Shown one piece after another: positions 39,316 through 46,910 of a DNA stretch of 64,000 nt. The position numbers were made by a program, and so were the translations under genes. The stretch spans positions 1 through 64,000 of the forward strand of contig CANFQC010000008.1 in the NCBI GenBank assembly GCA_947449035.1. Reading direction: 5' to 3'. The notes under the pieces were generated by a model. That model was not told the DNA's origin. It ran no database searches and worked only from the letters and a program-made list of their open reading frames with translations. How positions within the stretch are numbered: position 1 is the stretch's first letter; every line of letters starts with the position of its first letter. The stretch comes from Actinomycetota bacterium. GTDB lineage: Bacteria; Actinomycetota; Actinomycetes; S36-B12.

Positions 39316-39454
39316 GCAGACCTGATCCTGCGGTTCATCCGGGTGCCCAGCTACTACCTGGGGATGAATGGACGGTGAGGCAGGGCTTGTGAATGCCTCA
39401 GCTCGGGCCAGTCACGAGCACGGTCCGGGACTTGATATCCTTCTCAGGCCTTGA

Positions 39455-39530
39455 TCCCCCATAGCTCAATTGGCAGAGCATTCGACTGTTAATCGAAGGG
39501 TTTCTGGTTCGAGTCCAGATGGGGGAGCCA
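39455..39530 (+). tRNA. tRNA-Asn (anticodon GTT)
   Basis: Acceptor TCCCCCA pairs with TGGGGGA. The anticodon stem TTCGA/TCGAA encloses CTGTTAA, giving anticodon GTT for asparagine. The T arm is TCTGG-TTCGAGT-CCAGA. The discriminator is G39527, and CCA is encoded at 39528-39530, unlike the tRNA-Ala in this window. Confidence 0.96.
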
Positions 39531-39535
39531 GTGTG

Positions 39536-39568
39536 AAGGGCCGGGAGAAATCCCGGCCCTTTGTCTTT
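39536..39568 (+). terminator. terminator after tRNA-Asn
   Basis: A perfect stem AAGGGCCGGGA/TCCCGGCCCTT with loop GAAA, followed by TGTCTTT. It lies six bases after the tRNA end. Confidence 0.88.
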
Positions 39569-39614
39569 AACCGCAAGTAGCCGCTTGAGTTCCCCGCTCA
39601 GGCGGGCGACGGGC

Positions 39615-39983
39615 TCAGGCCCCGCAACTGAGGTTGCCCGTGCAGAGGAACTGGAGCCCGGCCAAGCCGATCACCGTGACGAGGATCCCGATAAGCGGAA
39701 GCAGGTAGACGATGCCGCGGAACAGGCGAGCAGATCCACCTCGATGCTGACGAGTCGCTGCCCAGATGATCCACGAACCGATCACAGACAGGCCGCACAG
39801 CACCAGGGATGACAAGAGACCGACGAAAATCGTGACCGCCCAGAACGAGGTTCCCGAGTCAAAGAGCATCGGACTGAAGACCGTCGGGATGAAGAGAACA
39901 AGCGCGGTGATGATCCAGCCGACAGTGGCAAGGATGGGCAGCAGTGGTCCCGTAGCAGGGTGCGTACGTGTGTCGGTGCTCAT
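39615..39983 (-). CDS. hypothetical membrane protein
   Basis: The 122-residue product has three hydrophobic segments (about residues 14-36, 46-74 and 91-112) and a short C-terminal tail with two Cys residues. GAGG lies seven bases before the ATG. No family recognised. It stands alone between tRNA-Asn and the DUF167 gene. Confidence 0.65.
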   Translation of the reverse strand: MSTDTRTHPATGPLLPILATVGWIITALVLFIPTVFSPMLFDSGTSFWAVTIFVGLLSSLVLCGLSVIGSWIIWAATRQHRGGSARLFRGIVYLLPLIGILVTVIGLAGLQFLCTGNLSCGA

Positions 39984-40034
39984 GGATTACCTCGCTTAGG
40001 AAATCGGCGGAAAACGATGTCTGAGAACTGGGAG

Positions 40035-40313
40035 TCAGGACCCTGTCAGCGTTGCCGCCCGTGCGGCAAGCTGCTGCGGCTCCTCGGTCTCGATCGACAC
40101 AATCTTGGTGCGAGCAGTATGGCCTGAGACCACTCGGATATCTCGAGACTTGATTTTGAGCGCCTCGGCGAGAGCTTTCACCACGGCCTCATTGGCTGCG
40201 CCATCAACCGGCTGGGCATTGACGGCCACGATGAGGGCGCCGTCGTGGTTACCGCCGACCTTGGCCCGACTCGACCCCGGCTTCACTCGCACGCTCAGTC
40301 GTATCTCAGCCAC
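40035..40313 (-). CDS. DUF167 (YggU) family protein
   Basis: The 92-residue protein has RLSVRVKPGSSRAKVGG, VAVNAQPVDGAANEAVVKALAEALKIKS and DIRVVSGHTARTKIV, all conserved in DUF167. The function is unknown. The ORF track starts at ATG 40328. The GTG at 40313 has GGGAG upstream and matches the family start. Confidence 0.9.
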   Translation of the reverse strand: MAEIRLSVRVKPGSSRAKVGGNHDGALIVAVNAQPVDGAANEAVVKALAEALKIKSRDIRVVSGHTARTKIVSIETEEPQQLAARAATLTGS

Positions 40314-40370
40314 GATCAAGACTCCCATGGTCCGTTGCCTAGACTGTCAGGACATCCCGATTGGAGCCTC

Positions 40371-40964
40371 ATGTCACGCGTTCGCGCACTGCCCGCTGCC
40401 CTTGCCGTTCTCGGCCTGACTGGCGCCCTTGCTCTTGCAGGCTGCTCCAACTCCTCTTCATCGACCTCTGCGTCTTCGGCTACACCGGCTGCATCAGCTG
40501 GCGCCTCCGCCGCGGCTTCGCCGGCAGCCTCGGTCGACGCCGGTGCCGCCTCGGCCGCCGCATCCGCACTTCCGGCGGATCCGTCACCCATCCCGTCTGA
40601 TCTGACAAAGCCGGCTTTCTGCCTGCTGACTGCGCCTCTCTACGACAAGGCTGCGTTGCCGAGCACTTCGACTGACTCTGAAGCCGGTGTGCTGCTCGCC
40701 GCCAAGCGCCTGATCAAGGGCACACAGGCCCTGAGCCAAGCTGAGCGACTCAAGGCACTAACCGCGAAGCAGGTTGCTGAGATCCAGGTGACTATGGCGA
40801 TTCTCCTGACTTTGTTGCAGGACCCAACCCTGGAGAAGGGCACGGTTGAGGAGATGTCCAAGGCCAGTGGTGTCGACACCAAGACTCTCGAGATCGCCCA
40901 GACTCAGGGCTTCAAGGACGAGAGCGCCGTCGCGTTCGCGGATCTCGGCAAGTTCTGCGCATAA
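40371..40964 (+). CDS. putative lipoprotein
   Basis: The 197-residue protein has a lipoprotein signal with LAGC (MSRVRALPAALAVLGLTGALALAGC), then a low-complexity Ser/Ala linker of about 55 residues, and then a helical domain with two Cys. No family recognised. Long Ala/Ser linkers are common in actinobacterial surface lipoproteins and may span the wall. TTGGAG precedes the ATG. The ORF track start at 40245 is too early. Confidence 0.75.
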   Translation: MSRVRALPAALAVLGLTGALALAGCSNSSSSTSASSATPAASAGASAAASPAASVDAGAASAAASALPADPSPIPSDLTKPAFCLLTAPLYDKAALPSTSTDSEAGVLLAAKRLIKGTQALSQAERLKALTAKQVAEIQVTMAILLTLLQDPTLEKGTVEEMSKASGVDTKTLEIAQTQGFKDESAVAFADLGKFCA

Positions 40965-40973
40965 GGACGACTC

Positions 40974-41531
40974 ATGACCGACTCTGACGTGATCATGTTC
41001 ATCCGTCACGGCGAGAAGCCTGGCGATGACGGCCCGCCTCATGGCATCAACAACAAGGGCGAGAACGATCCGCATTCACTCTCGGTGCGCGGTTGGACTC
41101 GTGCAGGTGCGCTTGCCGCGCTTTTTGCCCATGCTCCCTACGTGACGCACCCGAACATCGTTGTACCCGCACGTATCGTCGCCACCAAGTCGACTGACAA
41201 CTACAAGAGCAAGCGTGAGGTTGATACGGCAACGCCGCTCGCTCACCGGTTGACCCTCACTGTCGATCAAAGCTTCGATCACGAGCATGCGACGCAGCTC
41301 TGCGACTCACTCCAGAGTGACCCTCGTCCCACTCTCGTCGTGTGGCATCACGGATCGATGACTGAAGTCCTTGCAGGTTTACCTGTCAGCAACCGTGCCG
41401 ACATTCCTCACCACTGGCCCGAGGATCGCTTCGACCTCATCTGGACCCTGAGTAAGCAGCAGGGGGAGTCCGATTACGCGTTCGACGTCGTCGCCCAGCA
41501 ACTGCTCGACGGAGATCTGCCCACCGTCTAG
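40974..41531 (+). CDS. histidine phosphatase family protein
   Basis: The 185-residue product has the RHG motif (IMFIRHGEKPG, H12) and a late His in VVWHHGSMTEVL, the catalytic pair of the phosphoglycerate-mutase-like superfamily. The substrate is unknown. It follows the lipoprotein gene by nine bases and precedes tRNA-Met. Confidence 0.82.
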   Translation: MTDSDVIMFIRHGEKPGDDGPPHGINNKGENDPHSLSVRGWTRAGALAALFAHAPYVTHPNIVVPARIVATKSTDNYKSKREVDTATPLAHRLTLTVDQSFDHEHATQLCDSLQSDPRPTLVVWHHGSMTEVLAGLPVSNRADIPHHWPEDRFDLIWTLSKQQGESDYAFDVVAQQLLDGDLPTV

Positions 41532-41593
41532 CCACCTGTGCACTAGCCCGGATGGCCAAGTATTCGGGCCGATAGGATTCAGCATCCCCATCG

Positions 41594-41667
41594 GGGGCGG
41601 TAGCTCAGCTGGTTAGAGCCCCGGACTCATAATCTGGTCGTCGTCGGTTCGAGCCCGACCCGCCCCA
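41594..41667 (+). tRNA. tRNA-Met (anticodon CAT, elongator type)
   Basis: Acceptor GGGGCGG pairs with CCGCCCC. The anticodon loop CTCATAA gives CAT. The T arm is GTCGG-TTCGAGC-CCGAC. Because the first pair is G-C, it is not the initiator. The loop and arms fit the actinobacterial elongator Met; tRNA-Ile2 with lysidine is less likely. CCA is not encoded. Accessory genes follow it. Confidence 0.92.
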
Positions 41668-41967
41668 CTATTCAGGTGTGCTTCCGTCTCATAGTCGAGA
41701 GGTTGACGTCGGTTCATCAGTCACATGATCTCGTGCTGGCCGATCCTTGCAGGCATATTCGGAGCGGACTTCCTTGCCACACATGACAGTCTGCGCCTGC
41801 CTGGCGCCACATCGCCAAAGAGAAGGCGTGGCCTTTGGTGTCCAAGCTTTGGAGTCGCTTTCGACTCAAAGGCTTGAAGCAGCGTGACAGGAAAGTACAG
41901 ACTCCGCATGCAGGCGCATTAGACTCGTCAAAAAGCAATTGCAGTTGAGTTGACCCAGGGGGCCCGA
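41668..41967. other. gene-free region with a long hairpin
   Basis: No credible ORF. The region marks the switch from core to accessory genes. Its main feature is a hairpin at 41844-41875. The promoter of the lectin-like gene must lie at its end. I saw no copy of the tRNA 3' end that would mark an integration site. Confidence 0.5.
41844..41875. repeat. 14-bp inverted repeat hairpin
   Basis: AAGCTTTGGAGTCG, loop CTTT and CGACTCAAAGGCTT pair along 14 bases with one mismatch and one G-U pair. No T run follows on either strand, so it is not a standard terminator. It lies about 90 bases before the lectin-like gene. Confidence 0.55.
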
Positions 41968-43200
41968 ATGCGCCGAGATCAGTTCATCGCGCGAAAGGTC
42001 GTCACTAGCGCGCTGCTTGTTTTGGCTTCGGTGCTGGGTGTAAGCGCGCTCGCGCCCCAGGCGATGGCCGTGACCACGCAGGCCGTTCTAGCGCCCAACA
42101 CTGCCAATCAGGTCGTCACCTTGCCCGCGGTGACCGGATTCGCGTCTTCGGATGTTCTCCTAGTCGGAGTCTCGCTCAATGGCGCGCCTGTCGGAACGTC
42201 ATTGAGTTTCACATCAACCACCGGACTCACTCCGGCATACGGATACTCATTCACTGCCGGCATGCAGGAGATCAGTTTCGTCGGAACACAGGCGAGCGTG
42301 AATGCAACGCTGGCCTCGGCGCTGATCTCCACCGGCGTGGCCGAGGGCGCTTTCACGATCCACGTCGGTGCCGTCCTGAACTCTCCGAATGTCTACTACC
42401 TGCCCTCGAGCGGCAGCTTCTACGAATTCGCCTCCGGAGACGTCTCGTGGACATCCGCACGAGCGAGCGCAGCGACTGCCGTGTTCTGGGGCTCGACCGG
42501 TCATCTTTCGAACATCACCAGCTCCCACGAGAACGATTTCATCAGCTGTCATGTCAATGCCCAGAACGTCTGGATCGGCGCGAGCGACTCGGCTCAGGAG
42601 GGAACCTGGATCTGGGTCGATGGCGCGGAATCAGGCACACAGTTCTGGCAAGGCGACTCGTCCGGCAGTACGACGCAGCCATGGAATTTCGCATCATGGG
42701 CAATCGGTCAGCCGAGCACAGATAACGCGGGGAACGACTACGGCGTCACGAATTGGCGCGGCACCAACGGGTTCTGGAATGCCGTGCCTAACCGACCTGA
42801 TCGCACGATGAACGGATACCTCGTTGAGTTCGCCGGGCCATTCACTGGCGTGTTCACGGATCAGCTGACTGTTGCTGTCGGCGGGGGTGACTACGCAATC
42901 TCGGATGTTGCGCCGCCGAACACCGCATGCGATTCGGGCGCGATCACTCCCGATGCCGTTGTAGTCACCCCGAGCACGGGATGGTTGCAGTCCTATGCAA
43001 GGACTAAGGGCGCTGAATGCGCGCGGAGTTGGAGTCCCTCGTGGGCGGTATGGGCTGTGCCCGTGAGCGGCGGGTCGGTATGTAATCGGGGCGTGTACTG
43101 GAGCGGTACTCAATGGATGCAAAATCCTGACCTGGGCTGGGGAAACTTCGATTCTGCGCTTTCTGGTCCGTGGGATGGTCTCTCCGCGCCACCTGGCTGA
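41968..43200 (+). CDS. secreted C-type-lectin-fold protein with C-terminal W/C module
   Basis: The 410-residue protein has a signal peptide (cleavage near QAMA-VTT), an unassigned beta-rich region (about 38-135) and a C-type lectin domain (about 140-285). The lectin domain shows WTSARASAA, GHLSNITSSHEN, VWIGASDSAQEGTWIWVDG and FASWAIGQPSTDNAGNDYG. The C-terminal 70 residues hold WLQSYARTKGAECARSWSPSW and GGSVCNR, shared with the two downstream genes. It is probably a surface or secreted binding protein; the ligand is unknown. The ORF track begins at TTG 41950; ATG 41968 has GGGGG upstream. Confidence 0.8.
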   Translation: MRRDQFIARKVVTSALLVLASVLGVSALAPQAMAVTTQAVLAPNTANQVVTLPAVTGFASSDVLLVGVSLNGAPVGTSLSFTSTTGLTPAYGYSFTAGMQEISFVGTQASVNATLASALISTGVAEGAFTIHVGAVLNSPNVYYLPSSGSFYEFASGDVSWTSARASAATAVFWGSTGHLSNITSSHENDFISCHVNAQNVWIGASDSAQEGTWIWVDGAESGTQFWQGDSSGSTTQPWNFASWAIGQPSTDNAGNDYGVTNWRGTNGFWNAVPNRPDRTMNGYLVEFAGPFTGVFTDQLTVAVGGGDYAISDVAPPNTACDSGAITPDAVVVTPSTGWLQSYARTKGAECARSWSPSWAVWAVPVSGGSVCNRGVYWSGTQWMQNPDLGWGNFDSALSGPWDGLSAPPG

Positions 43201-43280
43201 CGTCGCACGACGACAAATATTTCTGACGGGGGAGCTACTGCGGCCTGTCCATCGGAAAGTGGAAACCAGCTCTTGGCCGT

Positions 43281-43943
43281 TCAGCTCCCGTAGGCGGGCA
43301 GGAACTTGTTGCACACGTACCCGCCCTTGCCGCCGTTAGGCCAGGTGTCCCAGGAGTCGGTGTAGCCATCCGGGCAGGTAGCGGTGGCTGATGCCCGGCC
43401 GATGGCCTGTTGCCACATCGGGATGGCTGCCGTTGTTTCTTCTGGCAACGTTACTGGGACCAGAACGTCATTGGCGGAGTCCCATACCCACACAGTCGCG
43501 CCTGATAGCGACGAGTTGGTAGTCGTGTATCCGCTGCCCCAGGACACCGTAATGACATCACCGGAATGAGCGGAAGTACTGGCGTCCACAAATAGGAAGG
43601 CGCCGTCCCCTTCGGTGTCGTCGCCCGAGAACGCCCTGCTTTGGCAGGACCTAATCGTTTGCGGGACCAAGTTATAGCTCAAGGTAATTCCGTAATCGAC
43701 GCAGTGACTTGGGTCATTGCCAGTCCAGGTGTTTGACGTGAAAAACGCGGTTGGCAGGTCAATCTCGGCCCAGTTCGCATCACCAGTGAGTGTGGTGGAC
43801 GCACTTCCCGAAACCGCCACTCCTGATGCAAATGACGCGAACTGCGCTGTCTCATTTGCCGCGAAGGCGACCGGAGCTAAACCCACGCCGCGCGAAGATG
43901 CCTGTTCTAGAGGCGATCGTGAGGTACTTTCCCATCGTGTCAT
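43281..43943 (-). pseudogene. secreted beta-rich protein with C-terminal W/C module, likely frameshifted signal peptide
   Basis: The open frame gives 220 residues ending in GRASATATCPDGYTDSW and TWPNGGKGGYVCNK, the same C-terminal module as its neighbours. The N-terminus is odd: MTRWESTSRS is not a signal peptide, yet GVGLAPVAFA just before AANETAQ looks like the end of one. A second ATG at 43935, with GGAGG nine bases upstream, begins MGKYLTIASRTGIFA in another frame. One frameshift near 43895 would join them into a normal signal peptide. So the gene is either inactive or the sequence has an error here. Confidence 0.6.
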
Positions 43944-44007
43944 TCCTCCCTTTGTGGGGGACTGGCCGACTGGATGTTCTTAGTGGCTGGGATGCGAGGA
44001 GTTCGTA

Positions 44008-45213
44008 ATGCGCAGGTTATTGGTAACGGTTGCCTCGATTGCTGCGCTCGTTGTTCCTGGGGTCTGGTCCAGTCCGGTTGCATTAGCGTCAGTCGGGGAT
44101 GTCACCTTCACCAACAAGACCACCCTCGACGGACTCGGAAACGACCGAACGTACGGCGTGTTTGCCGCCGGTGGCACGGTATATGCCGCAACTTCCGCGG
44201 GCCTGAGTATCTCCACCGATGGCGGGGCGTCGTTCACCAACAAGACCACGGGCAGTGGACTTGGCGACAACCAGGTAAACGGCGTTTATGTCGCCGGAGG
44301 CACGATCTATGTCGCCACCGGCGGGGGTCTGAGTATTTCCACGGATGGCGGCGCCTCCTTCATCAACAAGACCACCACTAGCGGACTCGCCGACAATTAC
44401 GTGTATTGCGTTTATGCCTCCGGTGACACGATCTACGCAGGCACATCCTCGGGCTTGAGTATCTCCACGGATGGCGGGACGTCATTTACGACCAAGACCG
44501 CCATCGCCAATGGACTTGGCGATGACTATGTGTACGGCGTTTTTGCCGCAGGTGGCGTGATTTACGCTGCTACCAACGCGGGCTTGAGTATCTCGGCAGA
44601 TGGCGGCACGTCGTTCACCAACAAGACCACCATCAGTGGACTCGGTGACAACGTCGTGAACGGCGTTTTTGCCGGGGGTGGCGTGATTTACGCCGCCACC
44701 TTCGCAGGCTTGAGTATCTCCACGGATGGCGCGGCATCCTTCATCAACAAGCCCGTCGGGAGCGGATTCGGGAACGACAGTGCGTACAGCGTGTACGCCT
44801 CTGGCGCCACTGTCTACGTCGGTACCGCCTCAGGCTTGAGTATTTCCACAGATAGCGGGACTTCCTTTACCAACTACACGACCACGAGCGGACTCGGAAA
44901 TGACACCGTGCCGGGCGTGTATGCGGACGACAGCACGATCTACGCCGCTACCGCCGGAGGGTTGGGTATCTCCCATTCCTTCGCGGCTGTTGGGAGCGAT
45001 GTGCCAGTCGCACCAATGCAGGCATACGGGCGAGGAGCCGACGGAAAATGCGACAGCAATGCACCTTCGTGGGTGAACTGGTCCGGGGTTGCTGACAAGC
45101 AATACGCGGCTTGGGTTACGAGCTGGCAGTGGTGGCCGAATAACGGAACTGGCGGATATGTATGTGTACGCCAGCCGTACTACACCACGAGCAACGCTTG
45201 GGCCGTTCAGTAA
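44008..45213 (+). CDS. secreted Asp-box beta-propeller protein with C-terminal W/C module
   Basis: The 401-residue protein has a signal peptide (MRRLLVTVASIAALVVPGVW), seven repeats of about 42 residues (GLSISTDGGASF type) and a C-terminal module ending WWPNNGTGGYVCVR. The STDGGASF segments fit the Asp-box pattern S-x-D-x-G-x-x-F/W, so a seven-bladed propeller is likely. No sialidase Arg triad or other catalytic set is seen, so it is more likely a binding protein. GAGGAG precedes the ATG. Confidence 0.82.
   Translation: MRRLLVTVASIAALVVPGVWSSPVALASVGDVTFTNKTTLDGLGNDRTYGVFAAGGTVYAATSAGLSISTDGGASFTNKTTGSGLGDNQVNGVYVAGGTIYVATGGGLSISTDGGASFINKTTTSGLADNYVYCVYASGDTIYAGTSSGLSISTDGGTSFTTKTAIANGLGDDYVYGVFAAGGVIYAATNAGLSISADGGTSFTNKTTISGLGDNVVNGVFAGGGVIYAATFAGLSISTDGAASFINKPVGSGFGNDSAYSVYASGATVYVGTASGLSISTDSGTSFTNYTTTSGLGNDTVPGVYADDSTIYAATAGGLGISHSFAAVGSDVPVAPMQAYGRGADGKCDSNAPSWVNWSGVADKQYAAWVTSWQWWPNNGTGGYVCVRQPYYTTSNAWAVQ
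44101..44988 (+). repeat. seven tandem repeats of about 126 bp
   Basis: Seven in-frame units of 42-43 codons, each with a form of NKTTxSGLGDN...GVYxAGGTIYAAT...GLSISTDGG. The DNA is still similar between units, so expansion by recombination is fairly recent or ongoing. The last unit is the most diverged (GLGISHSFAA). Confidence 0.85.
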
Positions 45214-45273
45214 CGCATTGGTATTCTCTTCGCCCTGAGTTTGCCTGAACGACGGTTCTTGGCGTAGTGACAC

Positions 45274-46278
45274 CTACCGTGGGTTGACCTCGGCACTTTG
45301 CAGAGAAGGTATTACCTCATTCAGTACGTCAACCACTTGCTGCACATGGGGATGCATCAGAACGCTGCCGTGATTGCCCGCGGCCTCAAGCACAGTGATG
45401 TGCGGTGTAAGCCCCATCCATGTTGCGGCGGCGCGCGAATCTGCGACTTGGAGCACCGTGATCGGGAAGTCCGCGGGCGCAGGTCGGTAACGTCTTCGAG
45501 CGCGTGCAGCGATGCCGCCAATCAGTCGATAGCGATCTGCCCCGGCTGGCACGGTGCGCACCGTTCGGTTGTAGTAGGCGTATCGCAAGCGTTCGCGAAA
45601 CTCACTGATTCTGCTCTGTAATCGAGCTGGGTCCAACTGCCGCGTTGACACCACTTTCGTCCGAAGCGTTCGGTCGTACACCAGGTAGGAATCAATCATG
45701 ATGACATGGGTGAGGCGACCGTCACGTCGCAACAGCTGAGCACATTCGTAAGCGGGGACACCACCAGCTGAGTACGCGACCATGACGACTGGTCCCTCTG
45801 GTTGATACTGCCGAACCTGGTCGTACAGATCGGCTCCGGCTTCGGGAATGCTTCGAGCGACTCTGCCCTGATTGTGCATCCCCTCCGGTTCGATGACCAC
45901 GACTGGTTGATGCGATGGGAGTGAATCAATCAGAGCCGCGAACGCCAATCCGGTTCCAGCTGGAGCACTGACGCAGTGAATGGGCGGGAGTGTTCCTGAA
46001 TCATGGAAAAGCAGGCTTGCTGACTGCCGCAGTGGGGGCGTCCGCAGTATGTGCGCGGCAATGGCGGCAGAAGTTCGATACGTCAGAAAGATCGTTGGGT
46101 CAATGTCAGCGAGTCCCGCTTCGGAACACGCCTCAGCGAGTTCCAAAGCGTTGAGTGAGTCGAAGCCGGCATCCCAGAGGTCATCGTCAAGCCGCAGATC
46201 CTCCCGCATCATCTCCACGCGAGCAGCGCTCAGCACGAAGGACTGGAGCTCGTGCAGCGGGCGAAGCGGTTCAGTCAT
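45274..46278 (-). CDS. carrier protein-thioesterase didomain protein
   Basis: The roughly 334-residue protein joins an acyl/peptidyl carrier domain (attachment Ser41 in DLWDAGFDSLNALELAEA) to a type I thioesterase domain. The thioesterase has Ser170 in VVMVAYSAGGVPAYE, a likely Asp196 in VIMIDSYLV and His303 in AAGNHGSVLMHP. This is the normal end of an NRPS or PKS, but no adenylation, condensation or ketosynthase domain is nearby. It may be a standalone release module working with enzymes elsewhere, or a remnant of a lost cluster. ATG 46278 is preferred over 46305. It converges on the propeller gene. Confidence 0.82.
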   Translation of the reverse strand: MTEPLRPLHELQSFVLSAARVEMMREDLRLDDDLWDAGFDSLNALELAEACSEAGLADIDPTIFLTYRTSAAIAAHILRTPPLRQSASLLFHDSGTLPPIHCVSAPAGTGLAFAALIDSLPSHQPVVVIEPEGMHNQGRVARSIPEAGADLYDQVRQYQPEGPVVMVAYSAGGVPAYECAQLLRRDGRLTHVIMIDSYLVYDRTLRTKVVSTRQLDPARLQSRISEFRERLRYAYYNRTVRTVPAGADRYRLIGGIAARARRRYRPAPADFPITVLQVADSRAAATWMGLTPHITVLEAAGNHGSVLMHPHVQQVVDVLNEVIPSLQSAEVNPR

Positions 46279-46447
46279 CGCTAGATTCTTCTCACGTCGT
46301 ATCAATGAATGGCTGATCAGGACGATAGTCGTGATTGAGCGTGACTTTGGTGAAGCGCGTCTTCGGGCTTCATTGGTCAGATGGGGTTAGGCGTCCTCGA
46401 CACGGCGTGTCATCGCGATGAGGGTTCGCGATTGCTCTATACATTGA

Positions 46448-46484
46448 CGAAGACCCCTCGAAGTATGAGTTCGAGGGGTCTTCG
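46448..46484. repeat. 15-bp perfect inverted repeat
   Basis: CGAAGACCCCTCGAA, loop GTATGAG and TTCGAGGGGTCTTCG pair over 15 bases without mismatch. The next bases (CGTTGG) are not a T run. It could be the terminator of an unseen small RNA or a protein-binding site. Confidence 0.65.
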
Positions 46485-46730
46485 CGTTGGCTGCTCGAGT
46501 TCCGTCCGATTTCTCGGGGCCTGCGCCGGATGCTGTCCGTCGCCGCTCGCCTCGCGTTTCCGCGCTGCCGTCTCTCTGTACCGCCTCAGCCCTTCTTCGC
46601 GGCCACCCCACCAGCATGTGGTGCCCCGGACCTTCCCCGGGCGGGCCTTCGATCTTGGTACTGACCCTCGCCTTGCGGCTCGGTAGGAGATTTCTACCCC
46701 CGCGATACGAGCCGTGCAAGAGTTTTTTCC

Positions 46731-46759
46731 AAGAAATTCAAAAAATTTTTTCTTTCATC
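46731..46759. other. AT tract
   Basis: The run GTTTTTTCCAAGAAATTC continues into AAAAAATTTTTT and CTTTC. It is strikingly AT-rich for this genome, about 150 bases before the MMPL start. Such tracts bend DNA and can attract Lsr2-type silencers in actinobacteria; that role is inference. Confidence 0.5.
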
Positions 46760-46910
46760 GCTACTCCAGCAACGTTGATACGAATACGTCACATCAGCAT
46801 CACGCATGCACGGATTCACGGGACATGCTGATGCTTCGATCGATGCTCATTCTCGCTAGCCTTGGTCGACCGGGACATGACCCGCGCTCAGGACCCGCAG
46901 GGGGAGTGAC

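Larger units (their letters stand above)
46279..46910. other. 632-base gene-free region before MMPL gene
   Basis: No convincing coding region; the two ORFs of about 100 codons here overlap on opposite strands and lack features. It holds a 15-bp inverted repeat (46448-46484) and an AT tract (about 46731-46759). It may carry promoters for both flanking genes or a small RNA. Confidence 0.5.

Noticed and set aside
41594-41667. tRNA-Ile2 or initiator tRNA
   Set aside because: The first acceptor pair is G-C, so not an initiator; loop and arms fit the elongator Met form better than Ile2.
41968-43200. Diversity-generating retroelement target
   Set aside because: No reverse transcriptase or template repeat was seen near the lectin-like gene.
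44008-45213. Sialidase
   Set aside because: Asp-box-like repeats are present, but the catalytic Arg, Tyr and Glu set is not.
46381-46719. Two opposite ORFs of about 100 codons
   Set aside because: They overlap each other and contain the 15-bp inverted repeat; amino acid content is random-like.
41668-46910. Integrated phage or element with att sites
   Set aside because: No integrase, transposase or repeat of the tRNA end was seen.
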